Below, piece after piece: positions 38,504 through 49,330 of a stretch of 64,000 bases of DNA; within the stretch, counting starts at the first letter, position 1, and every line of letters starts with the position of its first letter. A program made the translations under genes and the position numbers. Location: contig OX442315.1 of the NCBI GenBank assembly GCA_949358305.1, forward strand, positions 26,934,427 through 26,998,426, in the 5' to 3' direction. The notes under the pieces are model-generated. The model did not search any database. It saw only the letters and a program-made list of their open reading frames with translations, and was not told the origin of the DNA. Source of the stretch: Strigamia acuminata. Lineage: Eukaryota > Arthropoda > Chilopoda > Geophilomorpha > Linotaeniidae.

Positions 38504-40092
38504 GTTTCGACAGAAGTGCTTGTAAATATGAAGTGGCACTTTCTACAATGCGAAAAGAACAAAGTTCACGATTCCTAGGAAATGAGAAAGCTATGTGGGA
38601 CGCCAAGATCAACAAAAGGTGAGGTATGGCTTTTAGATGTTCGGTACATAATTGTTGATTTACGTCTTTTTTAAACCTGTGAATTTTTATTATTCTGAGT
38701 AATAAAATTCAAAGAGAATATAATGGAGAAATGTATGCAAGAAGTCAGCGAGGAAGTGAATTTAAATTTACGCATTTGAATAATATATTTTATTGTGACT
38801 CGTAGACTCGTGGCATTAATGAACTATTCAATGAGAATTCATTTGAATATTATTACAAGGATGTTTATTGTATGAGCAAAAGGATTTTCATTGGAAAAAC
38901 CACTCCATGGACAAACAAATTTATCGGTACACAAGAGAAATTACATATTCATTCTTATTTTTTTCGTTGACAAATTAAGAAACATGAATCACGAAATTTT
39001 ACAAATCAAAAACGACACAAGATTCCTTTTATTAAAAAAATTATCCAAACAATAATAGTGGAACAAACGCATTTGACTTGACGCCATTATTATTTTTAGT
39101 TATTTTAACATTTTGAACAGGATGTGCACTTGGTAGGATGCGCACTACGATGCGCATCAACATGGCGGCTTAGCAGTTTTTCCAAAGGTTTGTTTAAAAG
39201 GTGACATACTTTTATTTATTTGGGTATGATGTAACTATTAATAAGAACTGGATCTTTGTAATTACTCTCGCTGCGCTCGTATTGGGGAATCGAAAACTGA
39301 CACTTTAAAACGTACCACTTTCTCGTTTCCGGCTCTCTATAAATTCCTCGAGTCAAGAGTCAATTTTTTTAGAGGTTAAGTTTATTCGAAAAACCATTTT
39401 ACCTTTACCTCAGTGAGCAATTAGGTCAACACCTGCTATTTACTTCTTTTCCCTTCACATCATTTGATGACCCACCCACCGGATGCAGCCCAGAAGGGTG
39501 TGTTGGTCAATCAATGCAGTCACTTACCTTTTGTTGATATGTGCATCAGCGAATTTTAAAACCAAACTAAATTAAACAAAAATATGTTAAGATGAAAATA
39601 ATGGATATGAACTAGATTAGTAAATTTCTTTATTTAATATTGTCATTTTCAAATCATCTAATTTACAACCTCAAAAATAATATCAACAGTTGTGTCAGTG
39701 AACTTGATGACCTACATCTACTTTTTAAATCACAATATTATCATAAATTGGAGGTAGTAAAAGCTCTATTGTTTTATTATAAACAAAATACAATTACGTA
39801 TTAGTATATTCACAGTATCTACAGCTGCATCCCAAAAAAATATCCCAAATCGAATGGTACACCAAATTAGTACGTACAGAGATCAAACAACAGCCAAGTA
39901 AACACAAACCAAGTAAACGCAAACCAATGTACTCCTCTCTGAGTTCTGAATAAATAATAAAAATAAATATATACATAACAATAAAAAAAAATATATATAT
40001 ATACAGATAATTAAACAATACTGAAATTGGAATAGAAAATTTTGATTTCAATTGGGAAGTGTAAAACAGTTTCTGCATACCCCTATACCCCT
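38504..40092. other. Intergenic region without a recognised gene
   Basis: 1.6 kb. A GC-richer patch near 39120-39180 has GATGCGCACTACGATGCGCATC, an imperfect inverted repeat. No supported ORF. Confidence 0.5.
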
Positions 40093-40527
40093 TTAGTAGT
40101 GGTGACCGTGCCCATGCTCATGATGTGTCGTATGCTTTATAATCGGCAACCACATAATGTGGGGTTTGTGTTCCTTTTTTTCTGTGTGAGTTTTGATTAT
40201 TATTGCTTTCATGTCATTGTGACCACCATGATGATGGTGGTCATGGTGATGATGATGGTGATGATCGCCATGATGATCGTGATCATGGTGATGATCGCCA
40301 TGATGACCGTGATGATGGTGATGATCGCCATGATGACCGTGATGATCGCCGTGATGATCGTCGTGATGACCGTAACTCATTGCTGATACCAGCGCCGTTG
40401 CGACGGTTAAGGCAACTAAGAGCTGAAAGGTGGTACAGAAAAGCCTCAATAGAGTGCACTAGAATAAAAGCTTAAGTTTCAGCAGTGTAAAATAGAAATT
40501 TTTTCTTACGTGGATAAGGCGAGACAT
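40093..40527 (-). CDS. Secreted histidine-rich protein, likely metal-binding
   Basis: Two exons: 40510-40527 (MSRLIH) and 40093-40422. Signal peptide MSRLIHLLVALTVATALVSA, then MSYGHHDDHHGDHH and about 55 residues almost entirely of His, Asp and Gly. After that comes a distinct C-terminal part: MKAIIIKTHTEKKEHKPHIM, WLPIIKHTTHHEHGHGHHY. Dense His/Asp runs usually bind zinc, copper or nickel. The C-terminal layout (hydrophobic-Lys-Thr, then KKxHKP, then a His tail) recurs in the genes at 45396 and 49005. TATA box at 40581-40588. Confidence 0.85.
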
Positions 40528-40580
40528 TGTTGACTGTTGTGTGTTTGTGGTTTGTTTGAGTTGTTTCTATCAGCATCTAC

Positions 40581-40588
40581 TCTATATA
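40581..40588 (-). promoter_or_regulatory. TATA box (TATATAGA)
   Basis: On minus, 54 bp before the ATG at 40527. Confidence 0.55.
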
Positions 40589-40827
40589 TGGGCAAATTTT
40601 TTTTATTGGTTTTTTTATTTCCACTTTGCTGCATGGATGGGTAATGCAGTACCACTCTCGGAAGTGATGGTTAGCTCGGAGTTTTATTTCCTAGTGTCCG
40701 CTGAAAGTCATTGACTTGATAATGTCGTCAGGAAGAATTTGATACGGAGTATACCGTTTTTTATTGATTAAGAGCTGTGACTCTTATTCAAAACTGTCAT
40801 TTTTGTCAGCAATTACAATTTCGGTTT

Positions 40828-40862
40828 TTCGTTTGTTACATTTGTTTAATGTAACAAACGAA
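40828..40862. repeat. Perfect hairpin, 15-bp arms
   Basis: Arms TTCGTTTGTTACATT and its exact complement are separated by a TGTTT loop. It lies 58 bp from a second palindrome and may belong to a decayed DNA transposon. Confidence 0.8.
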
Positions 40863-40920
40863 GTCTGAACGTCATGAACAAAGCGTATGTTCATCGTTCG
40901 TAAGGTTAAATACGGAAACA

Positions 40921-40948
40921 ATACCGTACTTTTGCAAAAGTACGGTAT
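40921..40948. repeat. Perfect 28-bp palindrome
   Basis: ATACCGTACTTTTG followed by its exact reverse complement, with no spacer. The ATACCGTA end equals the terminal sequence of the MITE at 42471-42714. Confidence 0.85.
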
Positions 40949-41567
40949 TCTTGGTGTCTCAGCCGTGGTTACTATTTGAGGGCGGCTACAATTCGAGGGC
41001 GACTCTTAATCGGTAAAATGCGATATATAAAAGATGAAGTTGAAGTTGAAGATGATGTTATTTTGCAAAAGGGATGAGCTACAGTTAGCCTAAATTGATG
41101 TTTTATAACATTAAGCCCAGTAGGCCTAATTTAATTTTACAAATTACAACAGGTGACCACTGGGATTATGTGCGCATAACGTAATGTATTCGTGGAACAG
41201 CATATGATTCGTACTTCTTCGCAACATCAGACTTGTAACAACCAGGAAGGCAAGCTGTTGAAATTTATTGGCGTCAAATCAAATTTTTCTGTTAACACCT
41301 TGAAGAGAATGAAAGAGGATTATTCCAATGTAACGAGCCCTTTTCAGAACACTTGCTGGAAGAGATGAGAAAATAAATTTCTGCCATTTGCCAGATGGTT
41401 TGGACAAGTAAAGATCTAACATTAGAATTAGTAACATCTTGAAACAAATTAGCAATGAAGATCATCTTTTACGAGAAATAATACAAAATGGTGATGATTC
41501 AAGATTACCCAAAAATCAATTTTATTCTGGATTAAAGAAAACTCAAGATTAACAAAGCTGAAAAGAT

Positions 41568-42062
41568 TTGCCGGAAACCGTTCTTGTGTGCAGTAACAGA
41601 CCGTTTAAGGAAGAGGTCTATGATGACACTGAACTTAGATTAGGAAACAAAGGAGAAGATTGTTGGTTTACAGGCAGATTTGACATTGTATTGAACAGAA
41701 ATACACTCATGAGCTTGAGCAGCAGAGACAGTTTATGTATTCTTGATCTACACATGTATGTACATAAGTTTGAAGCTTTGTCTGTTTTCAAATTGTGTGA
41801 AGGATTTCAACCAATTGAGAATCCAAAAATGCCAGAGGTGTCTAAAATTGAGAACAAAATAATAACCAAAATTAACTCTACCGGTATTTTAGACAACTCT
41901 GCAAAAAATACTGAAGGAATATATCTGCTTTTTCTAAAAACTATCGAGCAGATTTTAGTTTTGAACACTGCAGAAAGTGGGAAATACAGTTCAAGATGTG
42001 ACATTTTCTATGCAGGTTATGGAATGTGGAAGGTCATAATGTTGATACAAATAAATTTGTAG
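41568..42062 (+). pseudogene. Orphan ORF, possible decayed transposon coding remnant
   Basis: A 164-codon ORF starting MPETVLVCSNRPFKEEVYDD. No domain recognised. Sequence on both sides (41280-41560) also reads like broken protein in changing frames, for example VNTLKRMKEDYSNVTSPFQ. It lies between ATACCGTA-type ends at 40921 and 42716, so it may be the worn transposase or cargo of one element. It lacks a signal peptide and the gene plan of its neighbours. It could also be chance. Confidence 0.3.
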
Positions 42063-42470
42063 AAGTAGTTACAATCACACGGAAGTATCTATGCCTATTG
42101 CACAAATTACGAGATGAAGCCACATGACAATCACTTACTTGTTAGGTCTGTCAGATAACCGATCAACAAATCTTTAAAATCTAACAATCAGTTCTCTTTG
42201 AACGATACATGAGCGTATTTACAGAGAAAACTTGCGCATTGCAAATGGCATCCAGCTTGAGAGAGGAGGATGCATTGTTAGGAGGAAGTGACATCACAAA
42301 TGCTTTCCAACTTCCCTATTCTCTCATCATACTCTGCCAAATTCAATTCTATTTGTTGTTTTTCTATCAATTTATTGTTTTTTCTCATTCTTTGTATTTT
42401 TTGTAATTATTTTCTTAGTTGTATTTAAATAAATACATTTATAATTTTTTTTACTGGTTCGATGTGCATA

Positions 42471-42714
42471 CCGTACATCTTTGATTTGTACGCGGGCCTT
42501 TAATAGCGCGCGGACCCTGATTAATACGCGGGGCCGAATGTGGTTTTGCGAATAACCCGCAAGCCTCATATAGCGCGCGGGACCGATTGTCACGTTTCTG
42601 AAACGTAATTGTTGTTACATATTCAGTTTTCGCAATTTTTACCCAGTTTTCCCCGATTTTTTTTTAAATAAACCGCGGGCCTCTAATAGCGCGCGGATCA
42701 AAATAGATATACGG
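42471..42714. mobile_element. 244-bp MITE with TA target duplication
   Basis: Inverted ends CCGTACATCTTTGATTTG and CCGTATATCTATTTTGAT (read inwards from each side), flanked by TA at 42469-42470 and 42715-42716. Inside are three copies of a GC-rich block of the form CGGGCCTTTAATAGCGCGCGG (near 42493, 42547 and 42672). TA targets and such subterminal GCGCGG repeats fit a non-autonomous Tc1/mariner- or pogo-type element. No coding capacity. Confidence 0.7.
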
Positions 42715-43057
42715 TATTTTAAAAAAATGGCTCGTGTATATGCGCCACTCGCTGTAATGGGGAGTGACAGAATAATCGAATGTTCCTCATTCAACGATAA
42801 AATGAAGTGATGAGATAAATATTTTTCAACATTTTAATTAAACTTAAAAAAAAATTAGTACAGATACAATTCATACAAGTACAAGAATATTATTGAAGGA
42901 TTTTCTATTTCTAATTTATATTTAAAATATTTTACTAAAATTGCTAAAATAGCTAAAGTCTTACTAATGCAACATTTCCATCAGCTTCTGCGTTTGTACA
43001 TACATTTGCATATTGCAGCACTTGCAACACTTGCAGCAAGTGGACCTAGATCGTTTT

Positions 43058-44209
43058 TTACTGAACACAGCATCTTCTCCCAGACTTTGGCTTCACGTCT
43101 TTTGTGCAATGGGATTCATCAGTACATTTGCGGCAATCGCATTTACCCTTGGTTTTATTGCAACCTTTGCTTTTACTGCATCCACAGCCGGATTTGGGTG
43201 CTGTATTTGTGAAAAAAAAATTAATGTTTATAAAAATATATATATAGGCTATTATAATTTACATTCAACAACGTCTGCCGTTGGTTGTTTCTTTTTCTCT
43301 TCACAACGGCATTTATCACAGCAGTTGCAGCTATCGCATTTGCCCTTGGTTTCATCACATTTGCACTCTTTGCAATCGCAGCAAGACTCGGCTTTATGGC
43401 CAGGATAATGCTCGCAGCATTTACAACAATTGCAAGGATCGCATTTGCAATTTTCACACTTACAACATCCACACTTGGACTTGGTTACTAAATTTTATAG
43501 AAAAAATTAATACGGAGTATTAAGGAAGTAATAATTTTTCTAAACTTACCATCAGCAACGTCCGCCGTTGGTTTCTCGTCTTCAACACATCGACATTTAT
43601 CGCAGCATTCACAGCTGTCACATTTGCCCTTGGTTTCAGCACATTTGCAGTCCTTGCATTCGCAGCATGACTCGGCTTTGTGGCCAGGACAATGTTCACA
43701 GCATTTGCAACAATCGCAAGGATCGCATTTGCAGTCTTCGCATTTGCAACAACCGCAGTTGGACTTGGTTACTAAATTTTGAAGAAAAAATTAATATTTA
43801 TGCGGTAATAAATATTTCTAAACGTACCATCAGCAGCAACGGCCGCTGGTTTCTTGTCTTCGTCACAACGACATTTATCGCAGCATTCGCAGCTCTTACA
43901 TTTGCCCTTGGATTCAGCAACATCCGCCGTTGATTTCTCGTCTTCGACACGTTGGCATTTATCGCAGCATTCGCAGCTGTCACATTTGCCCTTTGATTCA
44001 GCACATTTGCAGTCCTTGCATTCGCAGCATGACTCGGCTATGTGGCCAGGACAGTGTTCACAGCATTTGCAACAATTACAAGGATCGCATTTGCAATCTT
44101 CGCATTTACAGCAACCGCAGTTGGATTTGGATACTATAATTTCAGAAAAAAATTAATATTATGGAAAAAAATAATATTTTTTAAACTTACCATCAGCAAC
44201 ATCAGCCAT
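43058..44209 (-). CDS. Multi-domain metallothionein-like cysteine-rich protein, 304 aa
   Basis: Five exons: 44191-44209, 43828-44133, 43550-43771, 43263-43487 and 43058-43200, total 915 nt in frame. It starts MADVAD with no signal peptide, so it is cytosolic. Exons 2-4 each carry a module of about 60 residues with about 22 Cys: CGCCKCEDCKCDPCNCCKCC, EHCPGH, then SCCECKDCKC and SCECCDKC. Exon 2 adds a partial extra module (KCKSCECCDKCRC). Exon 5 is a shorter, different Cys domain ending GRRCCVQ. About 82 Cys in total (27 percent), in CC, CxC and CxxC patterns typical of metal-thiolate clusters. All introns after exon 1 are phase 1. One module has Tyr replacing a conserved Cys (EHYPGH, exon 4). 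If the last intron is retained, the protein ends earlier. Confidence 0.82.
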
Positions 44210-45395
44210 TATAAAATTAAGTTGATTTTATATATTTTTCTAGATGTTTGGTGGTGTGTTGTTGTGCTGCTGTCCACTTTTAGTGCTCCTTAAGGACCAG
44301 TACCGGCGTTTTAAACACACCATTTAAGTGCCGTGAGCAAATCAGTTGGAATCGTGTGTATAAAATTGTGGTGACAAGCGCATCATGGTGCAAAGTTCAG
44401 TGGTGATTCGCGCAAATTGAATCTGGTTTTAATGATTCTGTTTATTGTAACTGATAATGATTATCACCACCTGATCTCACGGATATTGATCAAATTCTAT
44501 TCATTCCTTAGTTTTAACGACGAGCCAACCGAAAAGAAATTGTTAATTTTGAGTGAATATTAACTTTGCAATACTAATATTACAATAGATTGATCAAGCA
44601 ACAGTTATCTTTCCAGGAAAGAACCCAGTGTAACCATCGTTTTCGAAATAGATAAATAAATTCATAAGATCAAATGTTGAAATCATGCTTTTATCAGACC
44701 AGTGAGTGTTATCGTACGAAGCAACATAACAGGATGACGCGTCACTTTCACAAGGCACCATTTAACTATTGCCGTTTGTACCATTTTTGTACTATGGTTC
44801 CCATTTCTTTGCCCAAAACTCAAAAATGAAGTGTTTGAAATGCCTTCGCCATTGTCTGAAGAGCATCAAAACAATTTTTCCTTTTTTTTGAAAAAATTGT
44901 ATTTATAATGTACTATAACTATATTATTTTTTAAATTTTAATTTAAAAAATTACAAAAAATGTCGTGTCTTTACTCTTTACTTTTTACGATGTACACCTC
45001 TGGTCAAAATAATATTTACATTATTCTACGCTATAGTGCCGGACTATGTAAATAATGTTTTCTTTTCATTTAGTAAAGTGTGTTTTTATGATTATGCAAT
45101 TTTGACGATTTTTTTACATGATATTAGTGAGCAAAAACACACTCTAAAAACGGTTTGGTTGTTTTAACTAAATGTTTGGTTGTCTCTGAGCCAACAAAAC
45201 GTTTTGGAGTGCAGGAAAGAAAAATGATTTATTTTGAAGAAAAAAATTAAACACAGAATTTTTTATCATTGGTTTAATTCTACACTAAACAAAAAATCAG
45301 TCACACGCAAATACAACAAAAAAAAAGATTATTTATGATTCATTACAGACAAAAAATCACATCTAACTAAACTGCTGATTCAAAAGACGACATAT
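44210..45395. other. Intergenic region, metallothionein 5' flank
   Basis: 1.2 kb. The part next to 44209 should hold the metallothionein promoter: TTTAAA near 44312 and GC-richer sequence around 44290-44410. I found no clear metal-response element (TGCRCNC). No gene seen. Confidence 0.45.
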
Positions 45396-47199
45396 TTAAT
45401 AGTGCCCCATCATTCCTCCATATCCATGATGTTTCATTGGCACGTGCACATACTTCGGGATTTCAGGGATTTTGTACACCCTATGTTCTGTCTTTAATTT
45501 CACTGGCACGCTAATATACGTAACTTTTTTCTTTGGCTCCTTTTTTTTGACCGTCTTAATAGCCAACGCTATCAATTTCTTCTCTCCACCATACTTCATC
45601 TTTCCTCCTCCGTACCCACCACCGCCGTAACCTCCCATTTCTTTTTTGTCGTATCCATAACCACCCCCACCGTACTCCTTTTTTCCTCCACCATAACCTC
45701 CCATTTCCTTTTTACCATATCCATAACCGCCATACTCCTTTTTCTCTCCGCCATAACCGCCATACTCCTTTTTCTCTCCGCCATAACCTCCCATTTCCTT
45801 TTTACCGTATCCATAACCACCTCCGCCATACTTTTTTTTCTCTCCGCCGTAACCTCCCATTTCTTTTTTACCGTACCCATAACCACCTCCGCCGTAACCC
45901 CCCATTTCCTTTTTACCGTACCCATAACCACCTCCGCCGTATCCTTTTTTCTCTCCACCGTAACCTTCCATTTTTTTCTTACCGTATCCATAACCACCTC
46001 CGCCGTACTCCTTTTTCTCCCCGCCATAACCACCGCCATAACCCTCCATTTCTTTCTTACCGTAACCGCCACCATAACCTCCCATTTCTTTTTTGTCATA
46101 ACCACCACCATATCCACCACCCTCGTCGTAACCTCCGCCACCATAACTATCCATTTCCTTCTTGTAACCTCCGTCATCATAACCCCCCATTTCCTTCTTG
46201 TATCCTCCGCCACCTTCGCCGTATCCTCCGCCACCTTCGCCGTATCCTCCGCCACCTTCGCCGTATCCTCCGCCACCTTCGCCGTAACCTCCACCGCCAT
46301 AACCCTCAGTTTCCTTCTTATAACCACCACCACCTTCGTCATAACCTCCACCCCCATAACCGCCCATTTCCTTCTTATAATCTCCTCCATATTCGTCATC
46401 ATAACCGCCCATTTCTTTCTTATAACCTCCGCCACCTTCTTCATAACCTCCGCCTCCATATCCATCCATTTCTTTCTTGTAACCTCCGCCTCCATATCCA
46501 TCCATTTCTTTCTTATAACCTCCGCCTCCATATCCATCCATTTCTTTCTTATAACCTCCGCCTCCATATCCATCCATTTCTTTCTTATAACCTCCGCCTC
46601 CGCCTCCATATCCACCCATTTCTTTCTTATAACCTCCGCCTCCGCCTCCATATCCACCCATTTCTTTCTTATAACCTCCGCCTCCATATCCACCCATTTT
46701 CTTCTTATAACCACCACCACCGCCGCCACCTCCATAACTTGCCATTGCTGTGTAATCTTCATCACCGCCTTCTTCATATCCGCCACCGTATCCATTTCTG
46801 TCTTCTTTCTCTTTGAGATTCTCTTGCAAATGAATCGGTAATGGAGGAGACTTCATTTCACTCAAGGACGATCTCTCATTTTGTGTTTGTTGAACTAACT
46901 TTTCGCCTTCAGCTGACACTGCAATTTCTTCCTTTGATGATCCCGCATCGATTATCTTATCTTCAGTGTTCACATTTTGTTCTGAATTTAAATATTTGTT
47001 GCCATTTGGTATATTATTAATATTTTTTACTGTACTTACCTTTTAATGGACTAGATGATGAGTTATTTCTAATTGACATTACTGAAGGTAACACCAGTAT
47101 AGTCAGGACGCATGGCAATACCTATATCGTGTCATAGTTAAAACATACCGTAATGGTAATACGCGAATGTGACTTAATATTTACCCAAAGCCGTTTCAT
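45396..47199 (-). CDS. Large secreted GGYKKEM-repeat protein
   Basis: Three exons: 47185-47199 (MKRLW), about 47040-47121, and a long exon ending at 45396. Signal peptide MKRLWVLPCVLTILVLPSVM. A polar linker (NTEDKIIDAGSSKEEIAVSA) leads to about 30 units of the type GGYGGGGYKKEMGGYGGG, with KKEY, KKEM and YDEGG variants. The non-repeat end has VKKKEPKKKVTYISVPVKLK, then YKIPEIPKYVHVPMKHHGYG. Alternating Tyr and Lys-Glu in a Gly matrix suggests a cross-linkable structural or adhesive protein (inference). Shadow frames across the repeat are open but meaningless. TATA box at 47251-47258. Confidence 0.85.
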
Positions 47200-47250
47200 G
47201 GCTCCACCAAGCTGCCTTCACTTAACTATGAGGGTGCAGATTTGCTCTCG

Positions 47251-47258
47251 TTTATATA
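47251..47258 (-). promoter_or_regulatory. TATA box (TATATAAA)
   Basis: On minus, 52 bp before the ATG at 47199. Confidence 0.65.
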
Positions 47259-47939
47259 AGTGATATGCTTAACGGATTTTTCTTAATCTTTGACGTCATA
47301 AACTGCGATGACAATAAGATTTTTGACCCTTTTTGCATCAAAAATAGCCAAGCATGTGAACGATTCTTGCTTGTCGTCATTTAATGGAGGTATGCAGTTA
47401 TTCACGCCTCGTGATGACTGACCATTTATAGTTTTTTTTCGTAAATGCTTACAATTTTTAACAAATAACATAATGCTTCAATATCTTTAACTACATGTCA
47501 GAAGTTTTAGGGATAAAAAAAAGTGGGAAATATCAATTGTGGCAACTGACAAGTGATTTCTTTTAATGTTTGCGCAGACTCTTGATCTTGAATAGCCTTT
47601 GGTGCTACAGATGTGAGGTTTAACTCGTTTTGTCCGGTTCAATGACCGTTAAGTGTTCCATATTTGGTTTTAGTTATTCTTGGTAAGATTTTTGTTAGTA
47701 TTTAATTTGTATTGGGAAAGAGGTATTTTTATTGTTGAAATAAAGCGATTTTGTAACTAGACCATAGAAGGAGATTAGAATTAAGGTGTTTATCAGGTCG
47801 CTTCGTATAATGAGTCTCATCTCACGAATGGATAAACATGAGGCAGAAGAGTTTAATTACTTATGGTAAACATACGTTAGGTAAGGCTGTATCCTAATCT
47901 TGTGCGTCATACGTTAGGTTTCGGGAAAATGTTTTGGTT

Positions 47940-48110
47940 AAAAATTTGAATTTTAAATGCTAAATTTTGACATTTTGACGCATGATTTTGAACTTTTAAT
48001 GCAAGTTTTTTGCACCTCTAATGCAAGTGTTGCACTTTTAATGCATGTTTTTGAACTTTAAATGCAAGATTTGACTCTTTACAAGCAGGATTTAACCCAT
48101 GCTAAACTGG
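47940..48110. repeat. Degenerate minisatellite (TTTTAATGCAAG units)
   Basis: About five imperfect units of roughly 25-28 bp built on TTTTGAACTTTTAATGCAAG. Non-coding, inside the 47.26-48.94 kb intergenic gap, where I see no gene. Confidence 0.6.
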
Positions 48111-48944
48111 AATTTTAATTGTAAAATGTGATGGTTTCGCTGTGTACAAATTGATTATTTTTCTCGACATCACCAAGTTTCTCCCCTGACTCTCCCACAG
48201 GTGCATGTGCTTCTCCCAAACCACCTTTTATAAAAATAACAATCCTGAAAAACTTGTCTGGCACTAAACTACATCAACATATGGTATATAAATTAAGCCA
48301 GAAATACGTACGGTTAAAACTCGTTAGCGATTTGTTCTTTTTTCAAATGCAACTTGTCTTTCATAGTAACACGTTTTTTTCTTTCTTCATTTTATACGTT
48401 CAATACCCTGTAATAATACGACATCGTAATAAAAAAAATTAGGAAAGCAAAAACAAAAACAAAAATCTTTTTCCTTCAATATAAATTACTTCTCCACGTT
48501 CAATCTAGCAAAATTGACATATACACAGCAATGACCCCTGCAATTCTCACATTTCAGTTAAGTGTGAAACGCTAATTGTGAATGCTTAATTTCACATTCC
48601 ACTTGTTTCACCTCATTTGATTTCATTTTACCACATCATTTAATTCGTGGCAATAACTAAGCTTTATTCGTGGTAGGTTTTTAAGCAGATATGAGTCAAA
48701 TCCACTGGAAATAAACAGTTAAAATAACGGAAAGTAAAGATAAACTAAGCATCAGGAAATACTTTGTTCAGACGGGAGTCAATGACCTCTCGGTAGACCA
48801 AATAAGCAGAAGAAATATAATTTTTAAAATCATAATGGCGCTATAAAAAAAAAAAAAAAAGAGGACATAAGGAAAGTAAGAGAAAGTTGAAGGGGGTCAT
48901 CGAATCTGTATCTATGACGTCAAAATGGATACTTAGTTGGTCCG

Positions 48945-48953
48945 TATAAATAG
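48945..48953 (+). promoter_or_regulatory. TATA box (TATAAATAG)
   Basis: 52 bp before the ATG at 49005; first of three plus-strand genes in the cluster. Confidence 0.7.
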
Positions 48954-49004
48954 GATGTTGTGTGTAGTGTTAATCACTTGACCGAACACAATCGAGATTG
49001 AACC

Positions 49005-49330
49005 ATGACTAAATTTGTGGTAAGTTTTTGAAAGTTTGAATTTTTATTTATCTTTTAATAATTTGTTTAAATGTTTAGTTGATGTTATTTGTTCTGTCGA
49101 TGGCGTTATTTCTCGTCTCAGCACAAATTCGACCGTTCATGGCGGAACGGATGGGTTATGGAGGAGGAGGCGGGTATCATGACGAAAAACACGGTGTTTT
49201 GGTCATCGCAAAACACACGAGTTACGAGAAAGTCCCTACTAAAACCCAATATATTCCTATGGCCTATCCTTTGCCTATTCCTGTTCACCACCACAGTCAT
49301 CACAATGGCTACAGCCACTATCATCGTTAG
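49005..49330 (+). CDS. Small secreted protein with His tail
   Basis: Two exons: 49005-49019 (MTKFV) and 49079-49330. Signal peptide MTKFVLMLFVLSMALFLVSA, then QIRPFMAERMGYGGGGGYHD, EKHGVLVIAKHTSYEKVPTK and TQYIPMAYPLPIPVHHHSHH with a short end rich in His and Tyr. About 88 residues. The I-A-K-T, K-P-x-K and Y-I-P-M/V-P order matches the ends of the 45396 and 40093 products, so they are likely paralogues with different repeat inserts. The start follows the TATA box and the shared exon plan. Confidence 0.85.

Noticed and set aside
40203-40475. Plus-strand His/Asp-rich ORF
   Set aside because: Antisense of His/Asp codons (CAT/GAT reverse to ATG/ATC and shift to GAT). The minus frame has the signal peptide.
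43013-43408. Plus-strand ORFs across the metallothionein exons
   Set aside because: Antisense of Cys codons (TGC/TGT read as GCA/ACA); no promoter or splice support.
46440-46700. CRISPR-like regular repeats
   Set aside because: These repeats are coding, in frame and in a eukaryotic gene; there are no unique spacers.
45596-46795. 399-codon KKWMDMEAEV-type ORF
   Set aside because: Frame shadow of the GGYKKEM repeat exon; no signal peptide or splice context.
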